Below are positions 12,201 through 23,612 of a stretch of DNA of 64,000 nt, one piece after another; the stretch's first letter is position 1, and each line of letters opens with the position of its first letter. The DNA is from Alentia gelatinosa. Taxonomy: Eukaryota; Annelida; Polychaeta; Phyllodocida; Polynoidae. The stretch is taken from assembly GCA_950022655.1 (NCBI GenBank), contig OX465580.1, positions 99,838,797 to 99,902,796 of the forward strand, read 5' to 3'. A program made the translations under genes and the position numbers. The notes below the pieces were generated by a model, which searched no databases, was not told the origin of the DNA, and saw nothing but the letters and a program-made list of their open reading frames with translations.

Positions 12201-13160
12201 GCAGCAAAATGAGAGGTTGAGCATCGAATGCAATTGATAGCTGGCGGAAGGTTGACAGCGGCAGGGGGCGTTGTCGACGACAGAAGCCATCAGCTCCCAC
12301 CAGGAAGCATGAATAATGCTCACAAGAGCAGCTGCGTAGTACAGGCAGCACACTCAGGCAGAAGTTAAGTAATACCCCTCCTATTTTATCCTGTCTTTTT
12401 TCTCCTCCCTGCAAGATGGCAGGTCCTAAGCAGGCAAGCAAGCAGAGAGGCAAGTTAGATTTTCTTTTTTTATTGATGTGTGTTTCCCCTCAACTCTCTA
12501 ACCAAGCTTCGAATTCCAATCCTTGCCTTTCTCTTCGCCTTTTATTGTCTACATATCTCTTTCCACCAAACCAATATGGTAATGGGGTAAACTTGGCCCA
12601 AGTCCTTATCACGCTACTGTGTCTGATACTGTCTGCCTGTCATCCTTATAACATACTAGCTGTATCTCGCCGTCCGTTTAATAACCCTGTTTCAGATACA
12701 ATCAATCCAAGTCCCATGTGTAGTTATATCTACATCCCCCCTTCCTCTGTAACTCACTATCCACCTAAATATTACTCTTTTTCCACTGCCTTTCTTTCCT
12801 CTCTGCCACTAACTATATATATCTGCTTATCACTCTTTCCACTGCTTTTCTCTCTATTTGCTCCACACCTACTCACCCCTCTCAGATATATCTATATATA
12901 AGCCAAGCATCTAGGAGCGCGTTATTACAATTTCTATCACAGAGATTCCACGAGGCAATTCGTATTGCCTGATTTTACATTCCTGATCAATTATCGTTCT
13001 TCGTAACACTCTGCTGGCGGATCGATCCGATAGCTGCTAATGTATAGAACTTTGTTGACAAACAGGCGGCAACGGCCTATCAGCTTATTGTCAACCCACT
13101 TTGTCCAAACTTACAAAGGCCCTCGGAATAAAGTTCATTAACGAACTGTGAGGACCAAAT
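9210..13160. other. Intergenic, no recognisable gene
   Basis: Contains a GC-rich patch at about 11220-11430 and a pyrimidine-rich stretch (11440-12150 and 12480-12900) that creates long but non-conserved open frames. No domain, tRNA or transposon end was recognised. Confidence 0.5.
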
Positions 13161-13164
13161 TAAC

Positions 13165-13519
13165 CCATTCAGGGCGAAAATGCCTACAGGCATTATGTAC
13201 ATGGGAGCGAAAATCTTACAGGCATTATGTACACAGGGGACGAGAATGCCTACAGGCATTCATGATATATTCAGGCATTTTTCAATAAATAAAGGGGAAA
13301 TCTTGTGTAAAATCTGGAATGATATGTGTGGAAACTAATACATTTTGTATACTGTCTAAAATAAATCCAGCTATGGCAAGGAAGAAGTTCTTCAGGTCAC
13401 ATGACAATTGAAAATTTACTAAATGCCTTAAGGCATTCTCGCCACCAGAGATATACAAACCAGGGGCATCCTGGCCCCTGGAGCGACTGGTACCCACCAA
13501 CCTGCTCGCCTGGAGAGGG
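13165..13519. mobile_element. TTAA-flanked MITE (piggyBac-like ends)
   Basis: TTAA at 13161-13164 is followed by CCCATTCAGGGCGAAAATGCC, spaced over the left end; the right end reads CGCCTGGAGAGGG followed by TTAA at 13520-13523. Ends of the form TTAA-CCC...GGG-TTAA are characteristic of piggyBac-type (also Kolobok-type) insertions. Both subterminal regions carry small hairpins of the form ATGCC-n4-GGCAT (for example ATGCCTACAGGCAT on the left and ATGCCTTAAGGCAT on the right). The 355-bp element has no transposase. Related terminal motifs occur at 17820 and 33275. Confidence 0.65.
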
Positions 13520-13523
13520 TTAA

Positions 13524-15351
13524 TGTCGATGCTGTTGGGAGCTATGCCCTTGTCTGATGATTTTACACTTGCCCAATCCATTGCCAGAGCGATATAGGCT
13601 CCGACAACAACTGCAGTTCCATTGTATGGACATGTGGCCGGGGCCCAGGGAAACAATGCCCCTCTAGTGTTTTAGAAGTGGGGCGGGACCCAGCCCAAGA
13701 GTAAACCCAACAAAAGGACTCGTGATTTTAGTACACAGCTATCCAGTGCTTGTCTCCTGCCGGTTGACAGTTGACAAGTGTCCATACAATGCCCTATGCT
13801 TCCGCCTAACATTTGGCTGTCTCTGTTTTGTAATAGACACATTGTTAAACATGTGTGGCACCGGAATGCCTGCAACCTACATTTCATTCATTATCTTTCC
13901 TGTATGTAATGTCTTTAACGCCTCATATTGGCAATGTGATATTTCATATCTCGCCATGGTAAAGGCCCCTGTTGTTCGCTAGGGTATAGGACAATACGAT
14001 TTATATATCTAGACTATGGGCATCAGTATGGAATAACATTTCCTCGACCCCGTCCATTCTTTTCATCCCTCAGCTCCTCCTTGATTCCCATTGAAGTACC
14101 TGTCTAGAGACCACGTTGGCTTCGCCCTCTCTCTGTGTTTTCCATCAATAGCATTCCCTCATCTACTATGTTTCTTTTTCTAACCTTATTCATCTTATAC
14201 AACTTCCCCATTATGAATGTATGAGGACTTGTTAGACAACCAGCCATTATTTAAAAACTGTCAGATACCGTAATCATTGCATACGGAATTCAAAGTCATT
14301 GTATACGGAATTCATAGACTTATATACGTCAAACACACTCTTTAATCAGATACACAGTCTTCTTGTTTGCATATAGGATGCTATGCCTATGGTTGGAGAG
14401 AAAAATAGTCCAAATTGATAGACCGTATAATATGTCATTTCCTGAGTTTAATTTATTTCAAAAGATGGATAATAAATAGAATAAACGACGGTTTTTGTGG
14501 ACAAATGGCTCTGTGAACTACTCGAAGTTGAGTTGGTAATTACTATGAGTGAACCTCTCGTGGTTTACGGCCGACTATCCGCAAAACCATCGATTATTGT
14601 TTATGTATCAGATAACTGTCTGGTCTAGCTTACCCTCAGTCCACCTGTTCCATCGTTCTTCAGGATCCTCATTCGTAGTCTTCATTCGTATTTACCTCCC
14701 TCTATTTCCCTCACTTTCTTGCAACGGTGTCAATGAATATTTCACTTCATAATTCTACCAGGACAGCTTTATGTCAGCATATAATAATAGTAACCCCCTC
14801 TCTCTCTCTCTCTCTCCCCTGAAGTGGATGAATTGTACATATCTTTGTGGCTGAACTGCATAAGCCATCGTTGTCAGCGGTCGGTTTCATCCACGGACTC
14901 TTGATCTCCATGTAGTAACATCATTGTGCTGGCCCTGTTGCGGGACACGGACGCGCCTCAGGGAATGAATCCAATTGCTAAATTGAAGCGGTGACTGTCC
15001 AATTTCCCTGGATGAAACGTGGCACGATCTTTATATGGAGACACGAGCTACGACAGGCGTGAACATTAGGACGCCACTCTCTCCATTGTGAGGAGCTCCT
15101 CATGAGCGCCTAACTTTAGCACGGTTTCAATGTCGTGTCTCGTCGGGTGCCATTTACAAGTGGCGTATGCCGAGAATGTTCTGGCGGGAATGTGCGCTGC
15201 CTATATAGGGCACAGAGTGATTGCTAGTTCCGCCTTCCTCCGCCTGGAAATTGTAAGATAGCGCCACTGCAGTCGGGGGGGGGGGAGAAACTAGTGTTAT
15301 CGGTTCTTATAATCTCTAGATAATATTGAGGCGGGGCTAAAACTTTTCCAT
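13524..15351. other. Intergenic, no recognisable gene
   Basis: A short direct repeat of ATACGGAATTCA lies near 14282-14312 and a short (CT)n run at about 14798-14816. Nothing coding was recognised. Confidence 0.5.
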
Positions 15352-15484
15352 GGCAAGCCCCCAAAAATATTTGAATAAGATCCATTGGTAATTGGGCCCG
15401 GCACCTGGTATTTTGGATGGCATCGGGGGCAAGATGGCCGCCTCGATAGCACAATAGCTATGTAACATATATGGGGGGCTTGCC
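15352..15484. repeat. Inverted repeat pair, possible small foldback element
   Basis: GGCAAGCCCCC (15352-15362) and its exact complement GGGGGCTTGCC (15474-15484) flank about 110 bp. This could be a very short MITE or a chance hairpin; no target duplication was found. Confidence 0.35.
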
Positions 15485-15655
15485 GCCGATGACTGCAGTA
15501 ATCTGAGGCGACTCTGGTACCCCCAGTCTTCGTCAGCAAAAGGGGTTCATGGTGAAAACGTAATTTTGCTAGAATATGAGCTCGTAATAGTAGACAACAA
15601 TAACTGGTTGGTGAAAGCAACCAGTGTTAAAAGAGAGAAACAATGAATGTTCTTA

Positions 15656-15707
15656 TGGCTCAGTCTGTCAGCCTTTCGTTTATATGTGCCGAGGTCAGGG
15701 ATTCTAG
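15656..15707 (+). repeat. tRNA-like Pol III promoter pair, possible SINE head
   Basis: TGGCTCAGTCTG (15656-15667) resembles a tRNA A box, and GGATTCTAG (15699-15707), followed by TCTGG, resembles a B box. The spacing is tRNA-like and the text reads like a decayed TGGCTCAGT...GGTTCGAATCC tRNA core. No 3' SINE tail or second copy was found in the window. Confidence 0.35.
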
Positions 15708-15709
15708 TC

Positions 15710-17815
15710 TGGCCATGCGGCAAATGCTGTACTGCTTGTGTATGATCCTTATTTCAGGTCATGCTTTGGCCCACGTATAAAGCTGCTACTGCGCATACTT
15801 TTCATTCCGTTTCGTATACAGTTCGTGAGTATCGCGCAAAGCCTTTCTTTAACAATATTTATAAAAAAAAGTGATGTTCCAGATTCGAAGTATTTCATTG
15901 GAGCAAAGAACAGCAATCTGTAATGTTTTACTATTGAAGATTTTGTCTTATGACTTACAGTGTAATTCAATTGTTGAAGTTAGACAAGAATAGACTTGAA
16001 TATCAGGTGCTCTTGGTTAAAAAAATCCTAGTCAGCACTAGCAGTTTGCCGTATGACAGGCACAACCAAAGCACACGCCCCCCACCTTATGTCGTATATG
16101 ACGAGCAGCAGACGGTGTCAGAGCAGCTCATGCTTACAGAACCAGCTGCTCGCCACTGACTCCAGTGATTGCATCCCATCCGTGTGTAGGAGTAGGGCGT
16201 GCTGCAGGCGGTTGCAACCTGACCCCGGGAGCGCCTGCCGCCGCCGCTATTTACCATCAGCATGACAAAACACGGTCAGGTGGCGGGCCAAGAGGTGGGC
16301 GGCGCACGTTGGGCAATCCGTATGGAATATGAAACCAGGCGGCGGTAAAGTTGCCCCCTTTTACTCGGCGCCCGAGCTGGGCCTGAACGATTCGTGACAG
16401 GGCGAAGGTGTACAATTAAATAAGAACTTCGAACACGACTTACACCCAAAACATGTAGAGCTGGATCGCCTAATGATGTACATGTTACATGTTTTAATCT
16501 TTGAAACTAATTTTCTCCAATTTCTTGCGTTCTTTATATCATATCTTGAGATTTTAATGAGTGAAATGAAATTGAATGTGTATAAGAGCTACAAGTATGA
16601 GAGTTATTTAATATCGATAGATTTGTTATGCAAAGATTAAACAGCCATAAATTTCTTATGAAAAAAATACGTATTCTTGAGCAAGATTTCAAATGCATTA
16701 CCATAGTGGATCATTCCGCCAGTTCGGTTAACTGAATCTTCTCAGGGGACCGTATCAGAGGACAATAAAGGATCTGTAAACAGCCTTCCAGCAGGTCAAG
16801 TTTTGTTAAGGTTAAATCTGAGAGCATTCTGTTTGATGTACGACGACAGAGAAGAGCACTAGTGTTTTTATCCCTCTTTATTATTCAACGGTTGTAATTC
16901 AATGAAAGTAAAAATCTCATTATATTATTCCTCACAGTAATTTCATCATGTTTTTAATGTCGCAGTTCTTTCGATATTGAATTCCATTAGCCTACTTGCC
17001 TCGGCGAGAAGGTAATACTAAAGCCATTCAAACTCCCCCAACCCTGATATAAAATACCGCTTGAGAACAAAAATGTCTAGGATGGCATGAAAGTTGTAGG
17101 ATCAATCATGACACTGGGGCTGAGCAAAGGAAGTGGCCATTTATAGTCACCCTGCCCCTTCTCGTTGGTAATGAAGCACCCTATAGAGAAGCCCACAATG
17201 GCCCCAGCTTCCACTGCCCCCAGGCCGTGCACCATACGCCTTTACGGGGCCCATGCCCGGCCGCGCACCACCCCGCCGGCTTACAAAATACCTCCAGGCC
17301 GGAATCTGGTTATGACGATGCAACGCTGCGCCTCTGGCAGGAATACGAAGAAGGTGGAGGGTGGGTAGGGGTTGGAGGGAGGAGATGGGAGGTGGTGGGG
17401 CTATAGAGGGGGCGGGTAAGGGGTATATAAAAGGGTAGGTTGTTGGGCGCCGTCTCAGGTCTCGCCTAGTCTCCCCTGCGGTGTGAGACTTGGCGAGGGA
17501 AAGAGAGAAGGTGGTCCGTCTAATGACGTTACGGCAGGTGGCGGGAAAGTAGCTCTTCCTCTCCCCGGAGATGGACGCACCACCAGCCGTTGTTCCGTTG
17601 GATGCCCCTATTATCAGACAGCCTCCCTCCTGAAAGCATAGCCATGTATGTGAAGAGCATGTTTTAGTCATATATACTTCGACTTGCTTCCAACACTCGT
17701 CCGACCTATGGCTGGTTCTCCCTCACACGGTCGGTATTGATCACATATAAAGAAGAAGTCACGTCTATGAGGCTCGGCTTCTTTTGGGGACTTCTCCACT
17801 GCCAGAAGTCTCAAG
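15710..17815. other. Intergenic, no recognisable gene
   Basis: GC-rich patches at about 16180-16400 and 17190-17480 give open frames on both strands, none convincing. A 52-codon minus-strand frame (17077-17235) is discussed among the rejected items. Confidence 0.45.
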
Positions 17816-17819
17816 TTAA

Positions 17820-17885
17820 CCCTTTCAATACGACACATCACTCAAAATCATACTTACGGGAAATAATATGATACGACCCAAAGGG
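17820..17885. mobile_element. Very short TTAA-CCCTTT element remnant
   Basis: TTAA (17816-17819) is followed by CCCTTTCAATACGACAC. The right side reads ACGACCCAAAGGG followed by TTCA, a one-base departure from TTAA. The ends are complementary (CCCTTT/AAAGGG, plus partial TACGAC similarity). It is probably a decayed relative of the 13165 element type. Confidence 0.4.
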
Positions 17886-17889
17886 TTCA

Positions 17890-19029
17890 GAAAGGGATGC
17901 GATTCGGGGCAGTGAGAATAATCTTCAGTAATTAAATTAACATCAGGTTAAAAAGGAATGATTAATTTGAATTCATTAAATAAAGGCCCAATGGTTCGCT
18001 CTGTTATGAGCTCAATCAGAGGAAGAAAGGTTTCGACACGAGGATCATGTTAATGCTTGAAAGCGATGCAAGATGCATGGATGGCTCCTTCTGCACCTTA
18101 TATGAACTCTTTTCAATAATCTTAGCTCTTTTCAGTTAGCATTGCATTGCAACCAAGCCCTATGATAATTCCGGCCGGATATATTCACTGCGATTGTTTA
18201 CTAAGATCCCTTAGAAGATGTTTCTAATAGAAAGACGAAGCAGGGACAAGAATGACACCAGTTATGGAGTGGAATATCAGTTGAGGGAATCCCACTCGGA
18301 AGTAGAGTCGGACAAGGAGCAGCTTCGACTTAACACTGCAATCAGCTCGGTATTTTGGTGGGCGTCTGTCGTAGGGATCCACACGACTTAGGAGAAGCCT
18401 TAGATAAGAACTGCCGCCCTGTGACGCCTGCCTTTCACTGACCGCTTGGGGCGAGTAGAAATGGCTGCATACGATCTTCCTACGTTCTGGCGCTATCACA
18501 CTGCCTTCCTCTTTCTTTATTTTCCCTCTCTCTCTTTCTCCAACCTTTTTTCATTTCTGTCCCTTTTTCTTTCATACAACTCAAATAGGGCGATACACTA
18601 GTGGCGGAAGCAATTCTAAGTATTCCTGAAAGAGCGAATCTTTATACCTGTTTTTATAAGTCCAACCCCCGTGTTGGATAGGAATGATTGACCTGATTTA
18701 GCACCCAAAGCGCTGATGTCTATGTTTTCCATTAAGTATAAAGATAAATGCGCCCATATCTCATTCTGGTAATTAAATTCGATGCATATCTTATGTCTAT
18801 CATGCCCGCAACAGTTTCAGACATCAATTAAGGGTTTAAATATCTTGCATATTTGATCAAGACAGTCAAGCACCTGCAATACGTTTTCGATCTGACCGGA
18901 GCAGGTCCGTGCAGCAGGACGTGAGAAGCTCACTCTGATCCGCGTTACGACCCTGACACATTATGACACGCAGCGTGCAGCTCCACCGCCGCCAGCAAAG
19001 TCATTACACGCTCAGCGCAGAACTGCCCA
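17890..19029. other. Intergenic, nothing recognised
   Basis: No coding frame, repeat boundary or RNA gene recognised. Confidence 0.5.
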
Positions 19030-19560
19030 GGGGACATCGGGCGATAGGCATGGTAGGTGAGGGCGGGCACTAGGCCATGGAGGGTACGATGTATGATGAG
19101 GGTATGGCTGGTAGATGGAGGGTCTGGTTAGAGGTGGGGTTGGTAAATGGATAGTGGAATGGCTGAGGGTAGACGACGGTTCGCAGTGGGGGTATAAAGG
19201 GCGAGGTTATTAAAAGGAGGCTGGTCTGCGGAATGGGTAAGGGTAGGCAGCTTGGTATGGGGTGAGGATGGGGAGTGGGTGAGGCTAAGGGGGGCAAGGA
19301 GTTGGTGGATTGATGAATAGGGGTCGGGGTAATGATAGGGGTTGGTGCATAGAGGGTGGAATGAGGGTAGGTGGGTAGATAGAGAGTACATGAGGGTGGT
19401 GGGTAGATGGAGGGTAGGATGAGAGTTGGTAAGCGGATGGTGGGGTGAGGATGCTGGCTGAGAAGCATAGGGTGTTATAAGGGTGAATGCTAGAAGGGTA
19501 GAGGATGCAGGAGGGAGTGTGAGGCTTGGGGGCTGATAGGTGGAGGCTGGGTGACGGTTA
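19030..19560 (+). repeat. G-rich, strand-asymmetric imperfect minisatellite
   Basis: The plus strand is dominated by G, A and T with words such as GGTAGATGGAGGGT, GTGGGGTGAGG and GGTGGGTAGATGG, and very few C. The long minus-strand frames (19070-19468, 19128-19391) are proline/threonine/serine-rich consequences of this composition. Closely spaced GGG runs could form G-quadruplexes. Confidence 0.65.
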
Positions 19561-22500
19561 GCAATGAGCAGTACTATAATGGGTGGAGGTCAGCTCGCCC
19601 GTCTGCTCAATATTGGGACTGGCGAAAACGACCGGCGCTGGCAGGTTATAATCAGGCCTGGCCGGCGCCGATGCTCCGATGCTCACTTGGTGAAGGTGGG
19701 AACGACAGGAGAGCCACGCCTAGAACCGAGCAGCTCCGCCTACCCCTGGCATAGCCTGGTGATGGTCTACGAGCTGTTCCTGGTCTCGTGAGGCCACCAA
19801 TCACAGTATAGACATGGGGGAAATAGTGGGGCTGGTCCGCGACTTGGTTTCCCACCCTCAACTGAACTACCACATCCCTCATGCATACCCTTCACGCTAC
19901 CTGCTAATACCAGAAGTCACAGACCATACTCCCTTTAGTTTTAGCAATAAATCCCCTTCCTTTCACATCCAGTTCAATCACTTCTTATAAGTCATACAAT
20001 AACGTTTCACCATTTTCTCGTGCATTCTTAAACACACGCTCTATCCGCTTCGTATTCCGAGACAAACAGTCAAATTCTCTTTTCCGAATTTACCACGGCC
20101 TTTGATGGGATTGAAATAGCTACCAATCACCGGACCCATCCTCATTCAAAATAAGGTAAGTCTCATTCTTATGGTCTCCCCTCCATTTATAATCCTATCA
20201 TGATTCAGCCAGCCATCATTCTATAATGAGCATAGGGTCTGTCCACGTCTTTTTCCCTTTACTACTTATTTTGTTATGGTACAAAGTGAATAAGGTTCTA
20301 TTTCTATTATCGAAAGAAAACAGATTTAATTTCATTCAAAAAGAGTCTCAATGCAAACTGCTTACTGATTCGCTCCCAACCTTTCTATTTAATTGTTATT
20401 CTATTGTAATCCTTGGATTTTCTCCTCATCTCCATAACTAATCCTATCAAATGATTTACCTTTATCCCGACCACCCCTTACAGAATCCAGCCGTATGATA
20501 TGTAGTTTGAGCCAGCATACATCCGGGAGTGTCGCACAACCATGGTGCAAACAACACCAAAACTCTCACCTATTTGGTCAGTCAACAATATGATATAAAT
20601 TTATTACCTAACTCACCATTATACATCCCATATTTGACAGGATGACTTGCTGCAGTCAGAGGTTGCAAACATGTAAACAGAATCCTAAATAAGTAACTAT
20701 GCTACGAGGACATACCTACGTCAACAATGCAAGCCAGGTCAGGGTAAGCTATGGTTCACTAGACCTTCACTGGAACTTCACTAGAAGCAGCCACCAGAAG
20801 CAGTCGTTTGTGTCATGGCCGCACTCTGCATGTCCTTTTGACGAGCAGCACAGGTCAATAACACGCGGACTCATGCGATGGCTTTGTCTTTGAAGCTTGC
20901 AGCACGAAGGTTTTGGACCCGTGCATTTCGGTGTGAAGTGTTCTTGTTGACGAGTTTATGGCGGACACGGGGGTGCATTGGGCATTATTCAGCACGTGCG
21001 TTGTCATAGGTGACTGTAAGACACACCTGCTACACAACGTTGGGATGACGCCAACATCAAAGCAGCTTTCTTTGAATGGGCGTGTTCATATCCTCCCTCT
21101 CCCTTTGTCCTAATTGATTTGTACCCCGCCTACAGGAGCACTTGTCATCGTATGCACCTACCTCATCATCCTGGACGATTTGTCCTCGTCATAAAGTACC
21201 CTTTTTACTACCATCTGTGCCAAGCTTATCTCACAAACCCCAGTCTCCATACCCCTGTCCCTTGTCCCTGGTTTTATTCCTACATGCCAATATAAGGGTA
21301 GTAGTATATGCATGGCCCATTTCACCAGGCACTAATGTTGCCATACAATATGGGTTCTAAGCCATTGGCTCTTCTGTAGAAAACCGACATTATTTATCAG
21401 TGGCAAAGCCTTCTCCCGATATCTCCACCCCCTCCCATCTCTCATCTCCTGCTATTAGACGCACCGCCACCCTTATCAGTGCAGGTAAATGCTGTTATTT
21501 ACGCTCTGCCTTTCATGTAGCGAACCAGGCCCCGGGGAAGGGAAGAAAGCAACGTGGGCCCCATGCAGCGCTGCAGAGTGAGCAGATTCAGGAGAGTGTA
21601 GCTAAGCGGGACGGGGTGCCTATTCCCCAGGCCTTGCTCCTTAGCCTACATATTAATATATTCAGTGGGCTTATCCCCTCGGATCTTGGTGCCTGTCTGT
21701 CCAGGATTAACGTCACCGTGTACACCCCGACCCCCATCCCCGCCACACAGACACAGGCACACATCACCCCAGCTAGTCCCCTCTCACCTACAGCCTCCGC
21801 TGCCAGCTCCGTGGCTTGGCCTTTGATATGGAGATGTCACACTACCTGGTAGGAGTGGTGCAGGTGTATAAGCGGCCTCTCACCCACGCCAGGGAGCCGG
21901 GTACCGCGCCCACGCTATCCTAAGGGGATCCAAGCCGTGGTCGCCTTACCTCCGGTGCTGAGTATAGCTCCTTTGTAGGCCAGGTGTGAACCCCGCCTTG
22001 GTGTGTGAGCAGGCAGAGCACATGGCGCCTTCGAAACATTGAAAGGTATCGAGACACCTGAATGTGAGTATTACCAGTTGAAAAATATATACAAATTACA
22101 AAGTACAATTATTGATGTACAACAACGGAGAACACTTACGAAATGGTACCATTTGTCACAGCCTAATGTTTGTATAAACAAGTCGAATACTTTACACGTC
22201 TAATTAAACATGCATTTTCTGGACAAGTTGCATATCATTCAGTATGCTATAAGAGCGGATACAGTCTAAGAATTATATATAAGCTATAGGTTTAATTCTG
22301 TGTTATCTGCTATTCAATTTGACTGTCTCATCAAAGTGCATTGGATACACTCTCAATACGTGTAACGTTCTGAACTTCCTGAGGTGTGTCAGGAATATTC
22401 TTGCAAGCCTTAATAACCCATTTCGCTTTCCCACTCTCTATATCTTTATTCTTCCCGCAAGTCTTCATCTCATTCTCCACAATAAGTTGTGCTTCCCCTT

Positions 22501-23562
22501 CCAGTCTATTTCCCTTCTTCACTTATCTCTCTCGACCCTTCGTTTTTCTCTCTCTCTAGTCTATTTTCACCAGACTTTATCCTCTCTCTCACATATTTCC
22601 TATGAACAGTATTACCATATTCCTTTGCTGTTTCCATGATCTTCTTTTCTCTCTTGTAGCTTCACTGGGCTCCATCCTTGATCCACCTCACTCCTAGAAT
22701 AGCATTTTTCAGTGTTTCTATTCCCAGAATTAATAATCAATTTCAAGTCTCTGCATTGCTATCACTTTCTACTCGTTTTGGATACTGTGCTCCATCCCAG
22801 CACATCCCTCTCATCTCTATCTCTGCCTCTGTGACCCGCTAGCTCTATGAAGTGAACTGCCATTTTTGCTCAGTAATTAAAATCCGCTATTACACTTATT
22901 AAATCAGTCGTGACCTAGATGTTAGGACGAGCTAATAGCGTGGCCGTGTTTTCGTGCTTTCAATGAGTTCCCCTATCTTGTCAGTGGAACATTAAAGCCG
23001 GCCAGCTAATAGGTTTGGGATGCTCGTCGTCTGATTGTCTGTTCTCCACTAGGGTTTCCTCATTATTCAGTCACTGTGTGGTCTGTACCTGGGTGGCATT
23101 ATTCCATATTCCGATTCCCACTGTGTTAAAGTTCGATCTCCATCATTGCAGGGCGTATTATACCATGGCAGCGCCGGGAAGCTTCATGAACGGGTTCTTA
23201 GTCGGGAGAAACAGCAAGCAGAGCTAGTACAACTTGATTTCTGGTATTAACAAGAAGAGAAATATTGTCACCGAACTCTATTCGTCCATAAACCTTTCTT
23301 GATTTACCAAAATATCTTTTTTGAAAGGGGGAGTATAAAGGTTTTAATGGAACATATCTCAGGGACATGGGCAGCTGGTCAGTCATGAAACATCAAAAGA
23401 TGTCACATTCTATGTACGCATTCTGTGTTCAATATAGAGAATGTGTATATATTTACGTACGGTTTACAAATAGTAGTGTATACTTAGTAACACCACGCCT
23501 ACAGCCTCAGGGTTATTTCCTATTGTTTCCAAAGCCTTCCACCATTCTATTGATAATATCCT
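19561..23562. other. Intergenic, no recognisable gene
   Basis: A moderately GC-rich stretch at about 21520-21900 has an open frame (21400-21852) without recognisable domains. It could include an exon of an unidentified gene, but no homology or clear splice pair could be argued. Confidence 0.45.
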
Positions 23563-23612
23563 GGGAGCTGTTTCAAAACCATAGACTTAACCCACGTTTT
23601 GAAACAGCTCCC
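23563..23612. repeat. Perfect 17-bp hairpin
   Basis: GGGAGCTGTTTCAAAAC (23563-23579) and its exact complement (23596-23612) are separated by 16 nt. The arm resembles transposon termini with GTTTCA words, so this may be two joined inverted repeats left by internal deletion of a MITE. Confidence 0.7.

Noticed and set aside
12416..12901. 161-codon plus-strand frame with hydrophobic stretches
   Set aside because: Pyrimidine-rich DNA yields Ser/Leu/Pro/Phe runs. No domain, no splice context and no similarity that I recognise.
17077..17235. 52-residue minus-strand frame with a Gly/Ala-rich hydrophobic stretch (EAGAIVGFSIGCF) then a polar tail
   Set aside because: It looks superficially like the end of a membrane protein, but a TAA lies just upstream in frame, there is no polypyrimidine-AG acceptor at the right place, and no family is recognised.
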